DNA of 64,000 nucleotides from an uncultured Maricaulis sp. (lineage in GTDB: Bacteria > Pseudomonadota > Alphaproteobacteria > Caulobacterales > Maricaulaceae): positions 87,108-151,107 of the forward strand of contig NZ_CAMYLS010000001.1 of the NCBI RefSeq assembly GCF_947259345.1. Direction: 5' to 3'. The notes beneath the pieces were generated by a model. It searched no databases. It was not told the DNA's origin and saw nothing but the letters and a program-made list of their open reading frames with translations. A program made the position numbers and the translations under genes. Shown piece after piece: positions 27,318 to 35,369 of this stretch (the stretch's first letter is position 1; every line of letters starts with the position of its first letter).

Positions 27318-28559
27318 TCAGCCGGCTTCGAGTTCGGGTTTGGAATAGACGAATTGACCGACATCAATGCGGCCGGTGCGGAAGCCAGCCTCGCAATAGG
27401 CGAGGTAGAAACGCCAAATCCTGTCAAAGCGGGCGTCAAACCCCATGGGTTCGATGTCCGGCCAGCTTGCCCGATAGGCGCGATGCCACATTGCCAGCGT
27501 GCGGGCATAGCCATCCGCGAACATCTTCGTGTCCTTGGCGACGAGGCCGGCTTCGGCGGCGAGCGTGTCCAGAAGTGGCGCCGGAGGCAGCATGCCGCCC
27601 GGAAAGACGTATTTCTGGATGAAGTCGACCGCATTGCGATAGCGCTCGAAATCCCGCTCGCGAATGGTGATGACCTGCAGGGCCGCTCGGCCACCCGGCT
27701 GGAGGCAGTGATGGACCTGCTTGAAGTAGACCGGCCAATGTGCCTCGCCGACCGCTTCAAACATTTCGATCGAGGCGACAGCATCGAATCGTTCGGAGAC
27801 ATCGCGATAGTCCTGCAGTCGCAGATCGGCCTTGTCGCCTAGCCCCGCTGACTCCAAGCGTGACCGGGCATAGTCCAATTGCTCGCGCGACAGGGTCAGC
27901 CCGGTGACATGACAGCCGAAATCCCGGATTGCGACTTCGGCAAACCCGCCCCAGCCACAGCCGATCTCCAGAACACGGTCACCTGGTTTGAGGTTCAGGC
28001 TCTCGCAGATCCGCCGGTATTTGCGGGCCTGGGCCTGTGCCAGCGTGTCGTCCTCGCTTTCGAAAAGGGCTGCGGAATAGGTCATGCTCTCATCAAGCCA
28101 TTGCTCGTAGAAGGCATTGCCGAGATCGTAGTGAAACGAGATGTTGCGGCGGCTGCCGCGGCGGGTATTGGCGTTCATCCAGTGCTGGAGACGCGCCAGA
28201 AGACGGCTTGGGCCGCCTCGGCCATGGGCCGCGTCCACCTTGTCCAGCTCTGTCGCGAGCGCTGTCAGGAGGGCGGGCAGGTCAGAGGTTTTCCACTCAT
28301 CATTCACATAGCCTTCGGAAAATCCCAGCACCCCGCTGGCGGCAATGCGCAGCAAGGCGTTCCAGCGGTGGATTGTCCAGTCGGCGACCATGCTTGCCTG
28401 GTCCGGGCCGACCGCAAACCGGTAGCCGCCGGGCAGCTCGATGCGCAGGCGTGCAGACGTCAACCCATCGAGCGCACGCGTGATCCGTCGCGCGGCGAAG
28501 GCTTGCAAGCGGGACGGACGGGTCGTTCCCGTCGTCGAATGGTTACTGTACGCGTCCAT
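27318..28559 (-). CDS. cyclopropane-fatty-acyl-phospholipid synthase-like SAM methyltransferase
   Basis: A 413-aa SAM-dependent enzyme that transfers a methyl or methylene group to unsaturated acyl chains of membrane phospholipids. ATG at 28559 overlaps the DUF1365 stop (TGATG) and follows GGGGAGG. Seen: NISFHYDLGNAFYEQWLDESMTYS, the SAM motif VLEIGCGWGGFAE, TGLTLSREQLDYA and a C-terminal FQKYVFPGG-like segment (FIQKYVFPGGMLP). It is third in a coupled operon after an FAD oxidase and DUF1365 under an RpoE-type promoter. In Rhodobacter sphaeroides, as I recall, related RpoE-dependent genes modify fatty acids in the singlet-oxygen response, including furan fatty acids; the exact product here is unknown. 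Confidence 0.9.
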   Translation of the reverse strand: MDAYSNHSTTGTTRPSRLQAFAARRITRALDGLTSARLRIELPGGYRFAVGPDQASMVADWTIHRWNALLRIAASGVLGFSEGYVNDEWKTSDLPALLTALATELDKVDAAHGRGGPSRLLARLQHWMNANTRRGSRRNISFHYDLGNAFYEQWLDESMTYSAALFESEDDTLAQAQARKYRRICESLNLKPGDRVLEIGCGWGGFAEVAIRDFGCHVTGLTLSREQLDYARSRLESAGLGDKADLRLQDYRDVSERFDAVASIEMFEAVGEAHWPVYFKQVHHCLQPGGRAALQVITIRERDFERYRNAVDFIQKYVFPGGMLPPAPLLDTLAAEAGLVAKDTKMFADGYARTLAMWHRAYRASWPDIEPMGFDARFDRIWRFYLAYCEAGFRTGRIDVGQFVYSKPELEAG

Positions 28560-29335
28560 CAATGCCTCCCCGGCATGGTGTCAATGGTTCCGCGGCGGGG
28601 GGCGAATAGCGCCAGCCCCTTGAGGCGCAATTTCAGCGCCTCCCACAGGATACCAAAAAAAATCCGCGCCGTATTGGTTGCGACGAGCCAGGCGGCGGCG
28701 CGCAATCGGGCGGGCTCGAGATCTTCCAGTCGCGCGGTGTGGGCCGCGCTGAGCACAACCTCGCCGTCGCGCTCCAGCTGGATACCGAGGCGGTACCGAT
28801 CGCCCTCGAGGCTGATGCGGAAATGATAGGTCCCGGCAACCGGATTGAAGGGCGAGACAAAGAAGCGTTTTTCCGTTCGCAAGCGGACCAATCCGTCGGC
28901 GTCGGTCATGGGCCCCACCGGGAAGGCATAGGCGCAGCGCCCGCTGTGGAAATTGCTGACTTCGAAGATCAGGCCGATCAGCGTGCCGTCGGGGGCATGG
29001 GCGAAGAACACGGAGACCGGATTGAAAGCGAGGCCGAGCACGCGCGGCGCGGCCAGAAGCTGGATCCGACCGAAGGGGCCTGACACACCGGCGTCGCGAA
29101 GCCGGGTCTCGACCCAGTCGCGCAAGTCCAGATCCGCGCCGCCATGATCTCGTGTTTGCAGGCTCACCAGTGCGGCGCGATTGAACCCGAAGCCGAGGCG
29201 ATGGGAGCGCGGCATTTCGGGCCCGTCGATATCCACCAGCACGGACGCAACGCGGTAGCGCAGGCTGTGATGGCGCGGCCTTCGCCGCGTATGGCCGACC
29301 TGGCCAATCAGGAGTGAGGCGGGGCGAGGGGTCAT
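28559..29335 (-). CDS. DUF1365 family protein
   Basis: A 258-aa protein of the DUF1365 family, which almost always lies between an FAD amine-oxidase-like gene and a cyclopropane-synthase-like gene. The ATG at 29335 overlaps the upstream stop by four bases (ATGA) and gives the usual family N-terminus (LLIGQVGHTRRRPRHHSLRY); an earlier in-frame start at 29422 would lie within the upstream gene. Seen: LGFNRAALVSLQTRDHGGAD, LLAAPRVLGLAFNPVSVFF (the family hallmark) and EVSNFHSGRCAYAFPV. The biochemical role is not established; a part in acyl-chain modification is inferred from context. Confidence 0.9.
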   Translation of the reverse strand: MTPRPASLLIGQVGHTRRRPRHHSLRYRVASVLVDIDGPEMPRSHRLGFGFNRAALVSLQTRDHGGADLDLRDWVETRLRDAGVSGPFGRIQLLAAPRVLGLAFNPVSVFFAHAPDGTLIGLIFEVSNFHSGRCAYAFPVGPMTDADGLVRLRTEKRFFVSPFNPVAGTYHFRISLEGDRYRLGIQLERDGEVVLSAAHTARLEDLEPARLRAAAWLVATNTARIFFGILWEALKLRLKGLALFAPRRGTIDTMPGRH

Positions 29336-30684
29336 TCGGCAGCGATGGGCAAGGCGTCGCTTGTCGCCGGGGTCGTATGGCCGGGCCAGGCGATGCGCGC
29401 ATTCATGTCCGAATGGGACCACGGGCGTGATGTCGCGCCCAAGCTATCCGCCACAATGAGGCCGGACTGCAGGCCGTCCTCGTGAAAGCCCGAACCCAGC
29501 CACGCGCCGCAATACCAGACGCCACCGCGTCCCTGGATCTGCCCGATGGCGGATTGCGCCGATATGGCGGCCTGGTCGAAGATCGGATGCTCATAGGAAT
29601 CGACGCGCAGCACCGTGCCCGGGTCCGGCTCGGTCTGGGGGTTGAGGGTGACAAACACCGGCGTTTTCACGGGCAGGGGCTGCAGCCGGTTCATCCAGTA
29701 GGTCAGGCTGATCTCATTGGTGTCGCCGTGGCGCCGCTCCAGATAATTCCAGCTCGCCCAGGCCGAGCGCCGGCGGGGCATCAGGCGAGTGTCGGTATGG
29801 AGGACAGCTGTGTTCGGCCGGTAGCGGATCGCGGAGAGCAGCGTTCTCTCTTCATGGTCCGCATCCGAGACGAGTTTGAGCGCCTGGTCCGAATGACAGG
29901 CCAGGACAACATCGTCATAGACCTCCCGGGTGCCATCAGCGAGCGACACCGTGACGCCCTGATCTGATCGCTGCAGGCCATGAACAGGTGTTCCAACACG
30001 GATTTTCCCGTCAATCGCCTCAGCCAGCGCTTCCACATAGGCTTGGCTGCCACCTGCAATCGTCCGCCATTGCGGGCGGTCCGTCAGCTGCAGAAGGCCG
30101 TGATTGAGGAAAAAGCGAAAGAAACTTCCGGCCGGAAAGCCACGCATCTGGTCGACGGGAGACGACCAGATCGCAGCACACATGGGCAGGATGTGATCTT
30201 CGCGGAAGGCGCGGGAATAGCCCTTTTCCTTTAGGAATTCGTCGAGGGTCAGGCTGGTGTCGGTGCTCCGGCTGTCTCGGGCATGCTGGTTCAGACGGAG
30301 AATGTCCGCGATCATGCGCCACATGCGCGGACGCACGAGATTGCGCCGCTGGGCAAAGAGTCCGCTTGGATTGGACGAGTATTCGAAACCGCCATTGCCG
30401 ATCGACGCCGCGAAGGACATGTCGCTCTCGGCCGTCTCGACTCCCAACTGGTCCATCAGGCTGACGAAATTGGGATAGTTCCGCGGATTATAGACGATGA
30501 AGCCAGTGTCGACGCCGAAAGACTGTCCCTCAAGCTCGATCTGCGCGGTATTCGCATGTCCTCCGAGACGGTCGGCCGCTTCAAGGAGAGTCACATTGTC
30601 GGTCTGCGAAAGTCGCCAGGCGGCGGCGAGTCCTGAAATGCCGGAGCCTATGACCGCGATGCGGCGTTTGGGAATCTGGGTCAT
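29332..30684 (-). CDS. FAD-dependent amine-oxidase-like flavoprotein
   Basis: A 450-aa flavoprotein of the NAD(P)/FAD amine-oxidase class. The ATG at 30684 puts the dinucleotide-binding motif at once at the N-terminus (RRIAVIGSGISGLAAAWRLS), followed by LLEAADRLGGHANT; upstream in-frame codons would extend past the mapped promoter. Also seen: VDTGFIVYNPRNYPNFV and YCGAWLGSGFHEDGLQSG near the C-terminus, which closes the FAD site. It is the first gene of an operon with DUF1365 and a cyclopropane-synthase-like enzyme and is divergent from the sigma-factor gene. In this context it probably desaturates or oxidises membrane acyl chains, which is inference. Confidence 0.9.
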   Translation of the reverse strand: MTQIPKRRIAVIGSGISGLAAAWRLSQTDNVTLLEAADRLGGHANTAQIELEGQSFGVDTGFIVYNPRNYPNFVSLMDQLGVETAESDMSFAASIGNGGFEYSSNPSGLFAQRRNLVRPRMWRMIADILRLNQHARDSRSTDTSLTLDEFLKEKGYSRAFREDHILPMCAAIWSSPVDQMRGFPAGSFFRFFLNHGLLQLTDRPQWRTIAGGSQAYVEALAEAIDGKIRVGTPVHGLQRSDQGVTVSLADGTREVYDDVVLACHSDQALKLVSDADHEERTLLSAIRYRPNTAVLHTDTRLMPRRRSAWASWNYLERRHGDTNEISLTYWMNRLQPLPVKTPVFVTLNPQTEPDPGTVLRVDSYEHPIFDQAAISAQSAIGQIQGRGGVWYCGAWLGSGFHEDGLQSGLIVADSLGATSRPWSHSDMNARIAWPGHTTPATSDALPIAAE

Positions 30685-30723
30685 AGGGGTCTCGTGCAAG
30701 GCTTCAAAATCATTCTGGTAAGG

Positions 30724-30752
30724 AGTTACGCAGGCTTGGGCAGAGCGGATCA
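30724..30752 (-). promoter_or_regulatory. RpoE(ECF11)-type promoter for the FAD oxidase operon
   Basis: On the minus strand TGATCC (30752-30747) is followed after exactly 18 bases by TAACT (30728-30724), matching the R. sphaeroides RpoE consensus TGATCC-N18-TAAGA except at the last two -10 bases. Transcription should start near 30717, about 33 bases before the ATG at 30684. Confidence 0.75.
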
Positions 30753-30797
30753 CACGCTTGACGCGCGCGGTCATCGCCGGTGGATGGGACTGAGGAG

Positions 30798-30826
30798 TGA
30801 TCCGGTCCGGCCCTGTCTTCGTAAGC
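30798..30826 (+). promoter_or_regulatory. rpoEp: RpoE(ECF11)-type autoregulatory promoter of the sigma-factor operon
   Basis: TGATCC at 30798-30803 and TAAGC at 30822-30826 are separated by exactly 18 bases, matching the known RpoE-ChrR promoter consensus except for the final base. The -35 of the divergent promoter begins 46 bases away. The predicted leader before the ATG at 30902 is about 70 bases. Confidence 0.78.
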
Positions 30827-30901
30827 GGAAACATGTACGCTGCTGTCCAGACATTTGCCCGCCCGGCCGATCCCCGGGCTTCCGACCCGGGAAAGAGGTT
30901 C

Positions 30902-31486
30902 ATGACGGACCTGACTGAGCGGCCGAGTGCTGCGGTCGACAGCCGAACAATGTCCAACCTGCTTGTTCGGGTCGGGCAGGCGCGCGACCGTCAAGCTTTC
31001 CGGGCGTTGTTCGATCATTTCGCGCCGCGCATCCGGTCATTCCTGTTGCAGCGGCGCGTGCCGAAGGCGCAGGCGGAAGATATCACCCAGGACGTGATGC
31101 TATCGGTCTGGCGCCGGGCGGCCAGTTTCGATCCCGCCAAAGCCGGCGCCTCGACCTGGATCTACACAATCGCGCGCAACCAGCACATCGACCAGTTCCG
31201 CAAGGCCAAACGGGCCGAGCAGATGGACGAAACCGATCCGTCCCTGCAACCGGAACCGGCGCCGGCGGCGGACGATTTGTGTGAGATGTCTGAGTCCGCG
31301 CAGAGTGTCGGAGCGGCGCTCGAAACCCTCTCACCTGACCAGCGTCAGGTCATCGACATGGCCTTTACTGAAGGCTTGTCCCACAGCGAAATCGCCGATC
31401 GGCTCGACTTGCCGCTCGGCACGGTAAAATCACGAATACGGCTTGCCATGGGCAAGCTGAAAACGACACTTGGAGACTTGGTATGA
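30902..31486 (+). CDS. rpoE: ECF sigma factor, RpoE type (ECF11, ChrR partner)
   Basis: Group 4 sigma factor of 194 aa. The ATG at 30902 follows AAAGAGG; the longer frame from 30797 would begin inside the promoter. Region 2 spans AFRALFDHFAPRIRSFLLQRR to STWIYTIARNQHIDQFRK, with the DITQDVMLSVWRRA core-binding and -10 helix; region 4 carries LSPDQRQVIDMAFTEGLSHSEIADRLDLPLGTVKSRIRLAM. The stop overlaps chrR by four bases. In Rhodobacter and Caulobacter, RpoE-ChrR answers singlet oxygen. The matching promoters on both sides support autoregulation and control of the divergent lipid-modification operon. Confidence 0.93.
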   Translation: MTDLTERPSAAVDSRTMSNLLVRVGQARDRQAFRALFDHFAPRIRSFLLQRRVPKAQAEDITQDVMLSVWRRAASFDPAKAGASTWIYTIARNQHIDQFRKAKRAEQMDETDPSLQPEPAPAADDLCEMSESAQSVGAALETLSPDQRQVIDMAFTEGLSHSEIADRLDLPLGTVKSRIRLAMGKLKTTLGDLV

Positions 31487-32154
31487 CCCAACGCGGTCAT
31501 GTGCTGGACGACACTTGGTATCTCGACTACGCCGCCGGCGCTCTGGCGAGCGAGGCCGAGGACGTGCTTGTTCGCTCCCACATCGAACTCAATGATGACG
31601 CCGAGGCTCGTTTGGCCCGCCTCGACCAGATCGGCGGCTCCCTTCTCGAGCAATTGCCGATCGGCGAGGCCCTGCCGTTCAGCGCCGACGATCTTCTCGA
31701 CCTCGCTGATGCGACCGAAGGGGCAGTTGCTGAGTCTGCCCTGCCGGCGCCTCCGGACGCTCTGTCGGATGTCGACATTCCGCCGGCGCTCGCCGCCTAT
31801 CTGGCGCGAACCGGTGTGAAGGTGAAATGGGAGTTTCTCGGCCCGGGTCTGCGCAAGGCTGTGCTGTGGCGCGGCGATGCAGACGAGCGTCTCTGGCTGT
31901 TGAAGGCAGAGCCTGGCGTCTCCATTCCGCATCACGGCCATAATGGCTCGGAGCTGACCCTCGTCCTGAAGGGCAGTTTCTGGGATGGCGAGCAGGAGTA
32001 TCGGCGCGGCGATGTGGAAGAGGCGCATCCTGATATCGAGCACGATATCCGAATCGATCCATCTGGCGTCTGCGTCTGTCTGGCGCTGACCTGCGGCAAG
32101 CTGCGGTTCGACAATCCGCTTCTTCGGGCATTTCAGGTCTTTACCGGTCTCTAA
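31483..32154 (+). CDS. chrR: ChrR-type anti-sigma factor with altered zinc site
   Basis: A 223-aa two-domain anti-sigma factor. The N-terminal zinc anti-sigma domain keeps His6 (QRGHVLDD) and His33 (VRSHIEL), but the two cysteines of the His-x3-Cys-x2-Cys motif are Asn37 and Ala40 here (HIELNDDA). The C-terminal cupin (about 110-205) retains HHGHNGSELTLVLKG and EEAHPDIEHDI, the metal ligands of the signal-sensing domain. In the R. sphaeroides protein the N-terminal zinc is needed to hold RpoE; this version must fold without it or bind differently. It is coupled to rpoE by a four-base overlap. Confidence 0.9.
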   Translation: MTQRGHVLDDTWYLDYAAGALASEAEDVLVRSHIELNDDAEARLARLDQIGGSLLEQLPIGEALPFSADDLLDLADATEGAVAESALPAPPDALSDVDIPPALAAYLARTGVKVKWEFLGPGLRKAVLWRGDADERLWLLKAEPGVSIPHHGHNGSELTLVLKGSFWDGEQEYRRGDVEEAHPDIEHDIRIDPSGVCVCLALTCGKLRFDNPLLRAFQVFTGL

Positions 32155-32275
32155 GCCGGGCAACCGCACCAACACAGGTTTCCCGGACGAGTGACGAAGG
32201 CGGGTGCGGGCGCGCGGCGTTTGCGCTACCATGCCGGATCACGTGATTTCGTCAGGTTCCGGGGTGGCGGCCAGC

Positions 32276-33319
32276 ATGAGTGTGAAGACACGGGCGAACA
32301 AGCAGTCCGGCGCGACGATCAAGGATGTGGCGAGCGCGGCCGGCGTGTCGGCGATGACAGTTTCGCGCGTTCTCAATGCCGAGCCGAATGTGCGGCCCGC
32401 CACGCGCGAACGTGTCCAGGCGGCCATCGTCGAGCTCAACTACAGGCCAAACCTGTCTGCGCGAAATCTCGCGCGGGCCAATGCCTATTTTATCGGCCTG
32501 CTCTACGACAATCCGAGCGCCGGCTATATCAGTGAGTTGCTGATCGGGGCACTGAATCGCTGTCGCGCGTCGGGGTATCACCTGGTGCTCGAGAGTTGCG
32601 GTACCGCTGGCGATGACTGGGCGGCCGAGATCGCAGCCATGCTCCGGACCTCGAATTTCGACGGCATCATCATGCCGCCGCCGGTTTGCGACAATGTGGA
32701 TGTCATGGATGCGGTAGAGAAGGCGGGCATTCCGCACGTTCGAATAGCACCGGACACAGATCTGGATCGCGCGCCATGTGTGCTCACCGATGACCGAGCG
32801 GCCTCGCGCCGGATGACCGAGTATCTGGTCGAGTTGGGCCATAGTCGAATTGGATTTGTGCTGGGTCCTGAAGAACATGGCGCCAGTCGTGAACGCTATG
32901 CGGGTTTTCTCGAAGGCCTCGCTGCGCACGGCGTGGACAATGACGCGGAGCTGATCGCCCCCGGTGCCTTCACCTACAAGTCCGGGCTTGAGGCGGCGGA
33001 CCGTCTGTTGTCGCTCGCAGATCGACCGACCGCGATCTTCGCATCCAATGATGACATGGCGGTGGCCGTGATCGCACTGGCCCATAAGCACGCGCTCGAC
33101 GTGCCTCGGGAACTGACGGTGGTGGGTTTCGACGATACCCAGACCGCCACCGCGATCTGGCCGCAACTGACCACTGTCCGGCAGCCGATTTCCGACATGG
33201 CAAGCGCTGCAATCGAGCTGCTGGCCAGTCATCTCAATGGCGACCCCGACGCGGATGCACGTCGCGAGATCCGCTCCGAGATTGTTATTCGGGACTCTTC
33301 CGCTCCACGCGCTCCCTAG
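32276..33319 (+). CDS. LacI-family transcriptional regulator
   Basis: A 347-aa repressor. The ATG at 32276 leaves a ten-residue tail before the helix-turn-helix (ATIKDVASAAGVSAMTVSRVLNAEPNV); GTG 32204 and ATG 32231 are possible but add an unlikely extension. The sugar-binding core has LVELGHSRIGFVLGPEEHGASRERYAGF, FASNDDMAVAVIALAH and VVGFDDTQTATAIWPQLTTVRQP. It is similar along its length to the regulator at 22313, including the C-terminal TTVRQP region. No sugar gene is adjacent, so its targets are remote, possibly the palindromes upstream of the TonB receptor or the GH9/GH3 genes. Confidence 0.9.
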   Translation: MSVKTRANKQSGATIKDVASAAGVSAMTVSRVLNAEPNVRPATRERVQAAIVELNYRPNLSARNLARANAYFIGLLYDNPSAGYISELLIGALNRCRASGYHLVLESCGTAGDDWAAEIAAMLRTSNFDGIIMPPPVCDNVDVMDAVEKAGIPHVRIAPDTDLDRAPCVLTDDRAASRRMTEYLVELGHSRIGFVLGPEEHGASRERYAGFLEGLAAHGVDNDAELIAPGAFTYKSGLEAADRLLSLADRPTAIFASNDDMAVAVIALAHKHALDVPRELTVVGFDDTQTATAIWPQLTTVRQPISDMASAAIELLASHLNGDPDADARREIRSEIVIRDSSAPRAP

Positions 33320-33482
33320 CTTCACATCACCTGCTGTAAACGGCGCCGTGCGGCCCCGGATTGACAGAGATTGCCTCGAGAAAGCTGCCAGAGAACCTTG
33401 AGCAGCGGACGGCAAGGCGTACGGTCCATTGTGGCGTGTCGCGAAGGATTTCGCCGCGCGTCTGGGAATTGGGGAGAGGCTT

Positions 33483-33812
33483 GTGAGCAATTGGCGCAGC
33501 CAACCGGAAATTGATCTCCGCATCATTCAGGCATTGGTCGATGCGGTTGGACTGGACGCATTTGTTGGAATGCGAGGCCAGTTTGTTGATGATTTGCGTG
33601 CGCTTTCAAATGCCTATCAGGAGGCCATTGCCGACTCTGATGTGGAGGCGGCCAAGGCCGCCGCGCACGCCCTGAAAGGGGCGGCCTCAAACATTGGTCT
33701 GGCGCAACTCACGCAGATTGCGGCAGAGTTGGAGCGTGATGCAGGTGATCCGGGTGAGGTCTTGAACGAGGTTGTTGATCGGTCGATCGCTCGCTTGGAA
33801 GTGACCCCTTGA
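33483..33812 (+). CDS. Hpt-domain phosphotransfer protein
   Basis: A 109-aa histidine phosphotransfer protein. The GTG at 33483 follows GGGGAGAGG and was preferred over an in-frame TTG at 33429 with no ribosome-binding site. The helical-bundle signature AAHALKGAASNIG carries the phosphorylatable His62. Proteins of this kind relay phosphate between receiver domains. The receiver-PP2C protein at 34176 is the obvious partner in this cluster, which is inference. It is first of four co-directional signalling genes. Confidence 0.88.
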   Translation: MSNWRSQPEIDLRIIQALVDAVGLDAFVGMRGQFVDDLRALSNAYQEAIADSDVEAAKAAAHALKGAASNIGLAQLTQIAAELERDAGDPGEVLNEVVDRSIARLEVTP

Positions 33813-33865
33813 AACTTGCCGCGATTGTCGGTTCAGAGTGCTAAACGGCTGGGAGGAAGGCCAAG

Positions 33866-34168
33866 ATGGAGTACAGGATCGAAGCCCGGCGCGACCGGCT
33901 CATCGTGTCGATATCAGGCGTCATCACATTTGATGATCATGAGGCGTTTCGTCAGATCGTCAGCGAGATCGCCGGGTCTGATCCGAGCATGGTCGAACTC
34001 TCCCTCGCCGGCACAAAGATGATCGACTCTGCCGGCATCGGCATGCTCTTGCTGGCCAAGGACAAGGCCGACAAATCTGGCAAAGCGCTCATTCTGTCCG
34101 GTGTGACAGGTCATGTCGCCAAGGTTGTCGAGCTGTCCAAGATCGATCAACTGATCAAGATCGTCTGA
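33866..34168 (+). CDS. STAS-domain anti-anti-sigma factor (SpoIIAA/RsbV-like)
   Basis: A 100-aa single-domain STAS protein. The motif KMIDSAGIGML carries the conserved serine (Ser55) that partner kinases phosphorylate; VELSLAG and GKALILSGVTGHVAKVVEL complete the fold. The start at 33866 follows GGAGGAAGG. In partner switching, the unphosphorylated form binds the kinase-like ATPase (here at 35362), and a PP2C phosphatase (here at 34176) resets it. The downstream effector controlled by this switch is not encoded nearby. Confidence 0.92.
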   Translation: MEYRIEARRDRLIVSISGVITFDDHEAFRQIVSEIAGSDPSMVELSLAGTKMIDSAGIGMLLLAKDKADKSGKALILSGVTGHVAKVVELSKIDQLIKIV

Positions 34169-34175
34169 GATCGCG

Positions 34176-35369
34176 ATGCCGGGCGATGTCGACGCAAATC
34201 AGATCGGTCAGACGGCGGATAACGCGTTGATCCTGATCGTCGATGATCTGAGATCCTCCCGCAGCATGATTGCCTCAATCCTCAATGCGGCAGGCTTTCC
34301 CAACCATCTTTTCGCGAGCGATGGTGTCGAAGCCCTTGCAATCCTCGAGCGTGAGCCGGTTGAGATGGTAATTCTCGACATCGTCATGCCGAACAAGGAC
34401 GGGTTTGATGTTTGCCGGGAGGTTCGCCAACGTCTGAGATTGAATGTGCCGATCCTTATCCAGACGGCGCTTCAGGATGCCGACGAGCGGGCATCGGCAT
34501 TTGACGCCGGCGCCTCGGACGTGATCTCCAAACCCATTCACCCGCACGAGATCGCGTCGCGGGTTAGGCTGCATCTTGAGCGGCGCCGAATGCTGGATCG
34601 CCTTCAACGCTATCAGCGTCGGATGGACGACGAGCTGCAGGCCGCCGAGGCGATGCAGATATCGCTGCTCAAATCGGATGAGGATGTCGCCGCGATTGCG
34701 TCCCCGCGCGGCGCTGACCTCTGGACTTTCTACAAGGCGTCCAATCGGCTCGGCGGGGATCTCTGGCAGGTCTTCGAGATAGACGAAACACGTTTCGGTC
34801 TCTTCATGGTTGACCTTTCGGGCCATGGCGTCGCCGCCGCCATCAATGCCTTCCGGGTTCATATGCTGACAGATGCGCTGTCTCGCCACCGGTCCCGACC
34901 TGCTCGCTTCCTCGCGGCGGTCAATAACTATCTATGCCAGATGCTGCCGGTCGAGCATTTCGCGACCGCATTCTACGGCGTGGTTGATCCGAGTGTGGGG
35001 AAAATGGACTACGCGATTGCTGGAGCGCCGGCGCCGATCGTGCTGCAAGCGTCAGGCGGCTGGCAGGCGCTTGAGGGGAGTGGATTGATCCTCGGGTGCG
35101 CGCCAAAGACCGACTATGAAGCATACGAAGTTGATCTGGAGCGTGGCGATCGCGTGCTGTGTTACAGCGATGGGCTGTATGAGAATTTCGAGCGGCCTGA
35201 ACTGTCTTTGGAGCCAGCGGATATCGCGCGACTGGCCTGTGAACTCTTGCCCGTCGAACGGGGCCCCGGATTCCTGCCGGCTCTCATCGAGCGGCTTTTC
35301 GAAGGACCAGATGCGCAGAGCCAGGATGATCTGACACTCTTGTTTCTCGAGGTGAGAGGGCATGGCTGA
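34176..35369 (+). CDS. response regulator with PP2C (RsbU/SpoIIE-like) serine phosphatase
   Basis: A 397-aa protein with an N-terminal receiver (about 15-135) and a C-terminal PP2C-type phosphatase (about 180-395), joined by a short helical linker. The receiver has the acidic pair in IVDDLRSS, phospho-acceptor Asp68 in VILDIVMPNKDGF, Thr in IQTALQD and Lys in ISKPIHP. The phosphatase retains LGGDLWQVF, VDLSGHGVAAAI, CYSDGLYE and QDDLTL, so it should be active. Expected role: once phosphorylated it dephosphorylates the STAS protein. It lies seven bases after that gene and overlaps the next by eight bases. Confidence 0.94.
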   Translation: MPGDVDANQIGQTADNALILIVDDLRSSRSMIASILNAAGFPNHLFASDGVEALAILEREPVEMVILDIVMPNKDGFDVCREVRQRLRLNVPILIQTALQDADERASAFDAGASDVISKPIHPHEIASRVRLHLERRRMLDRLQRYQRRMDDELQAAEAMQISLLKSDEDVAAIASPRGADLWTFYKASNRLGGDLWQVFEIDETRFGLFMVDLSGHGVAAAINAFRVHMLTDALSRHRSRPARFLAAVNNYLCQMLPVEHFATAFYGVVDPSVGKMDYAIAGAPAPIVLQASGGWQALEGSGLILGCAPKTDYEAYEVDLERGDRVLCYSDGLYENFERPELSLEPADIARLACELLPVERGPGFLPALIERLFEGPDAQSQDDLTLLFLEVRGHG

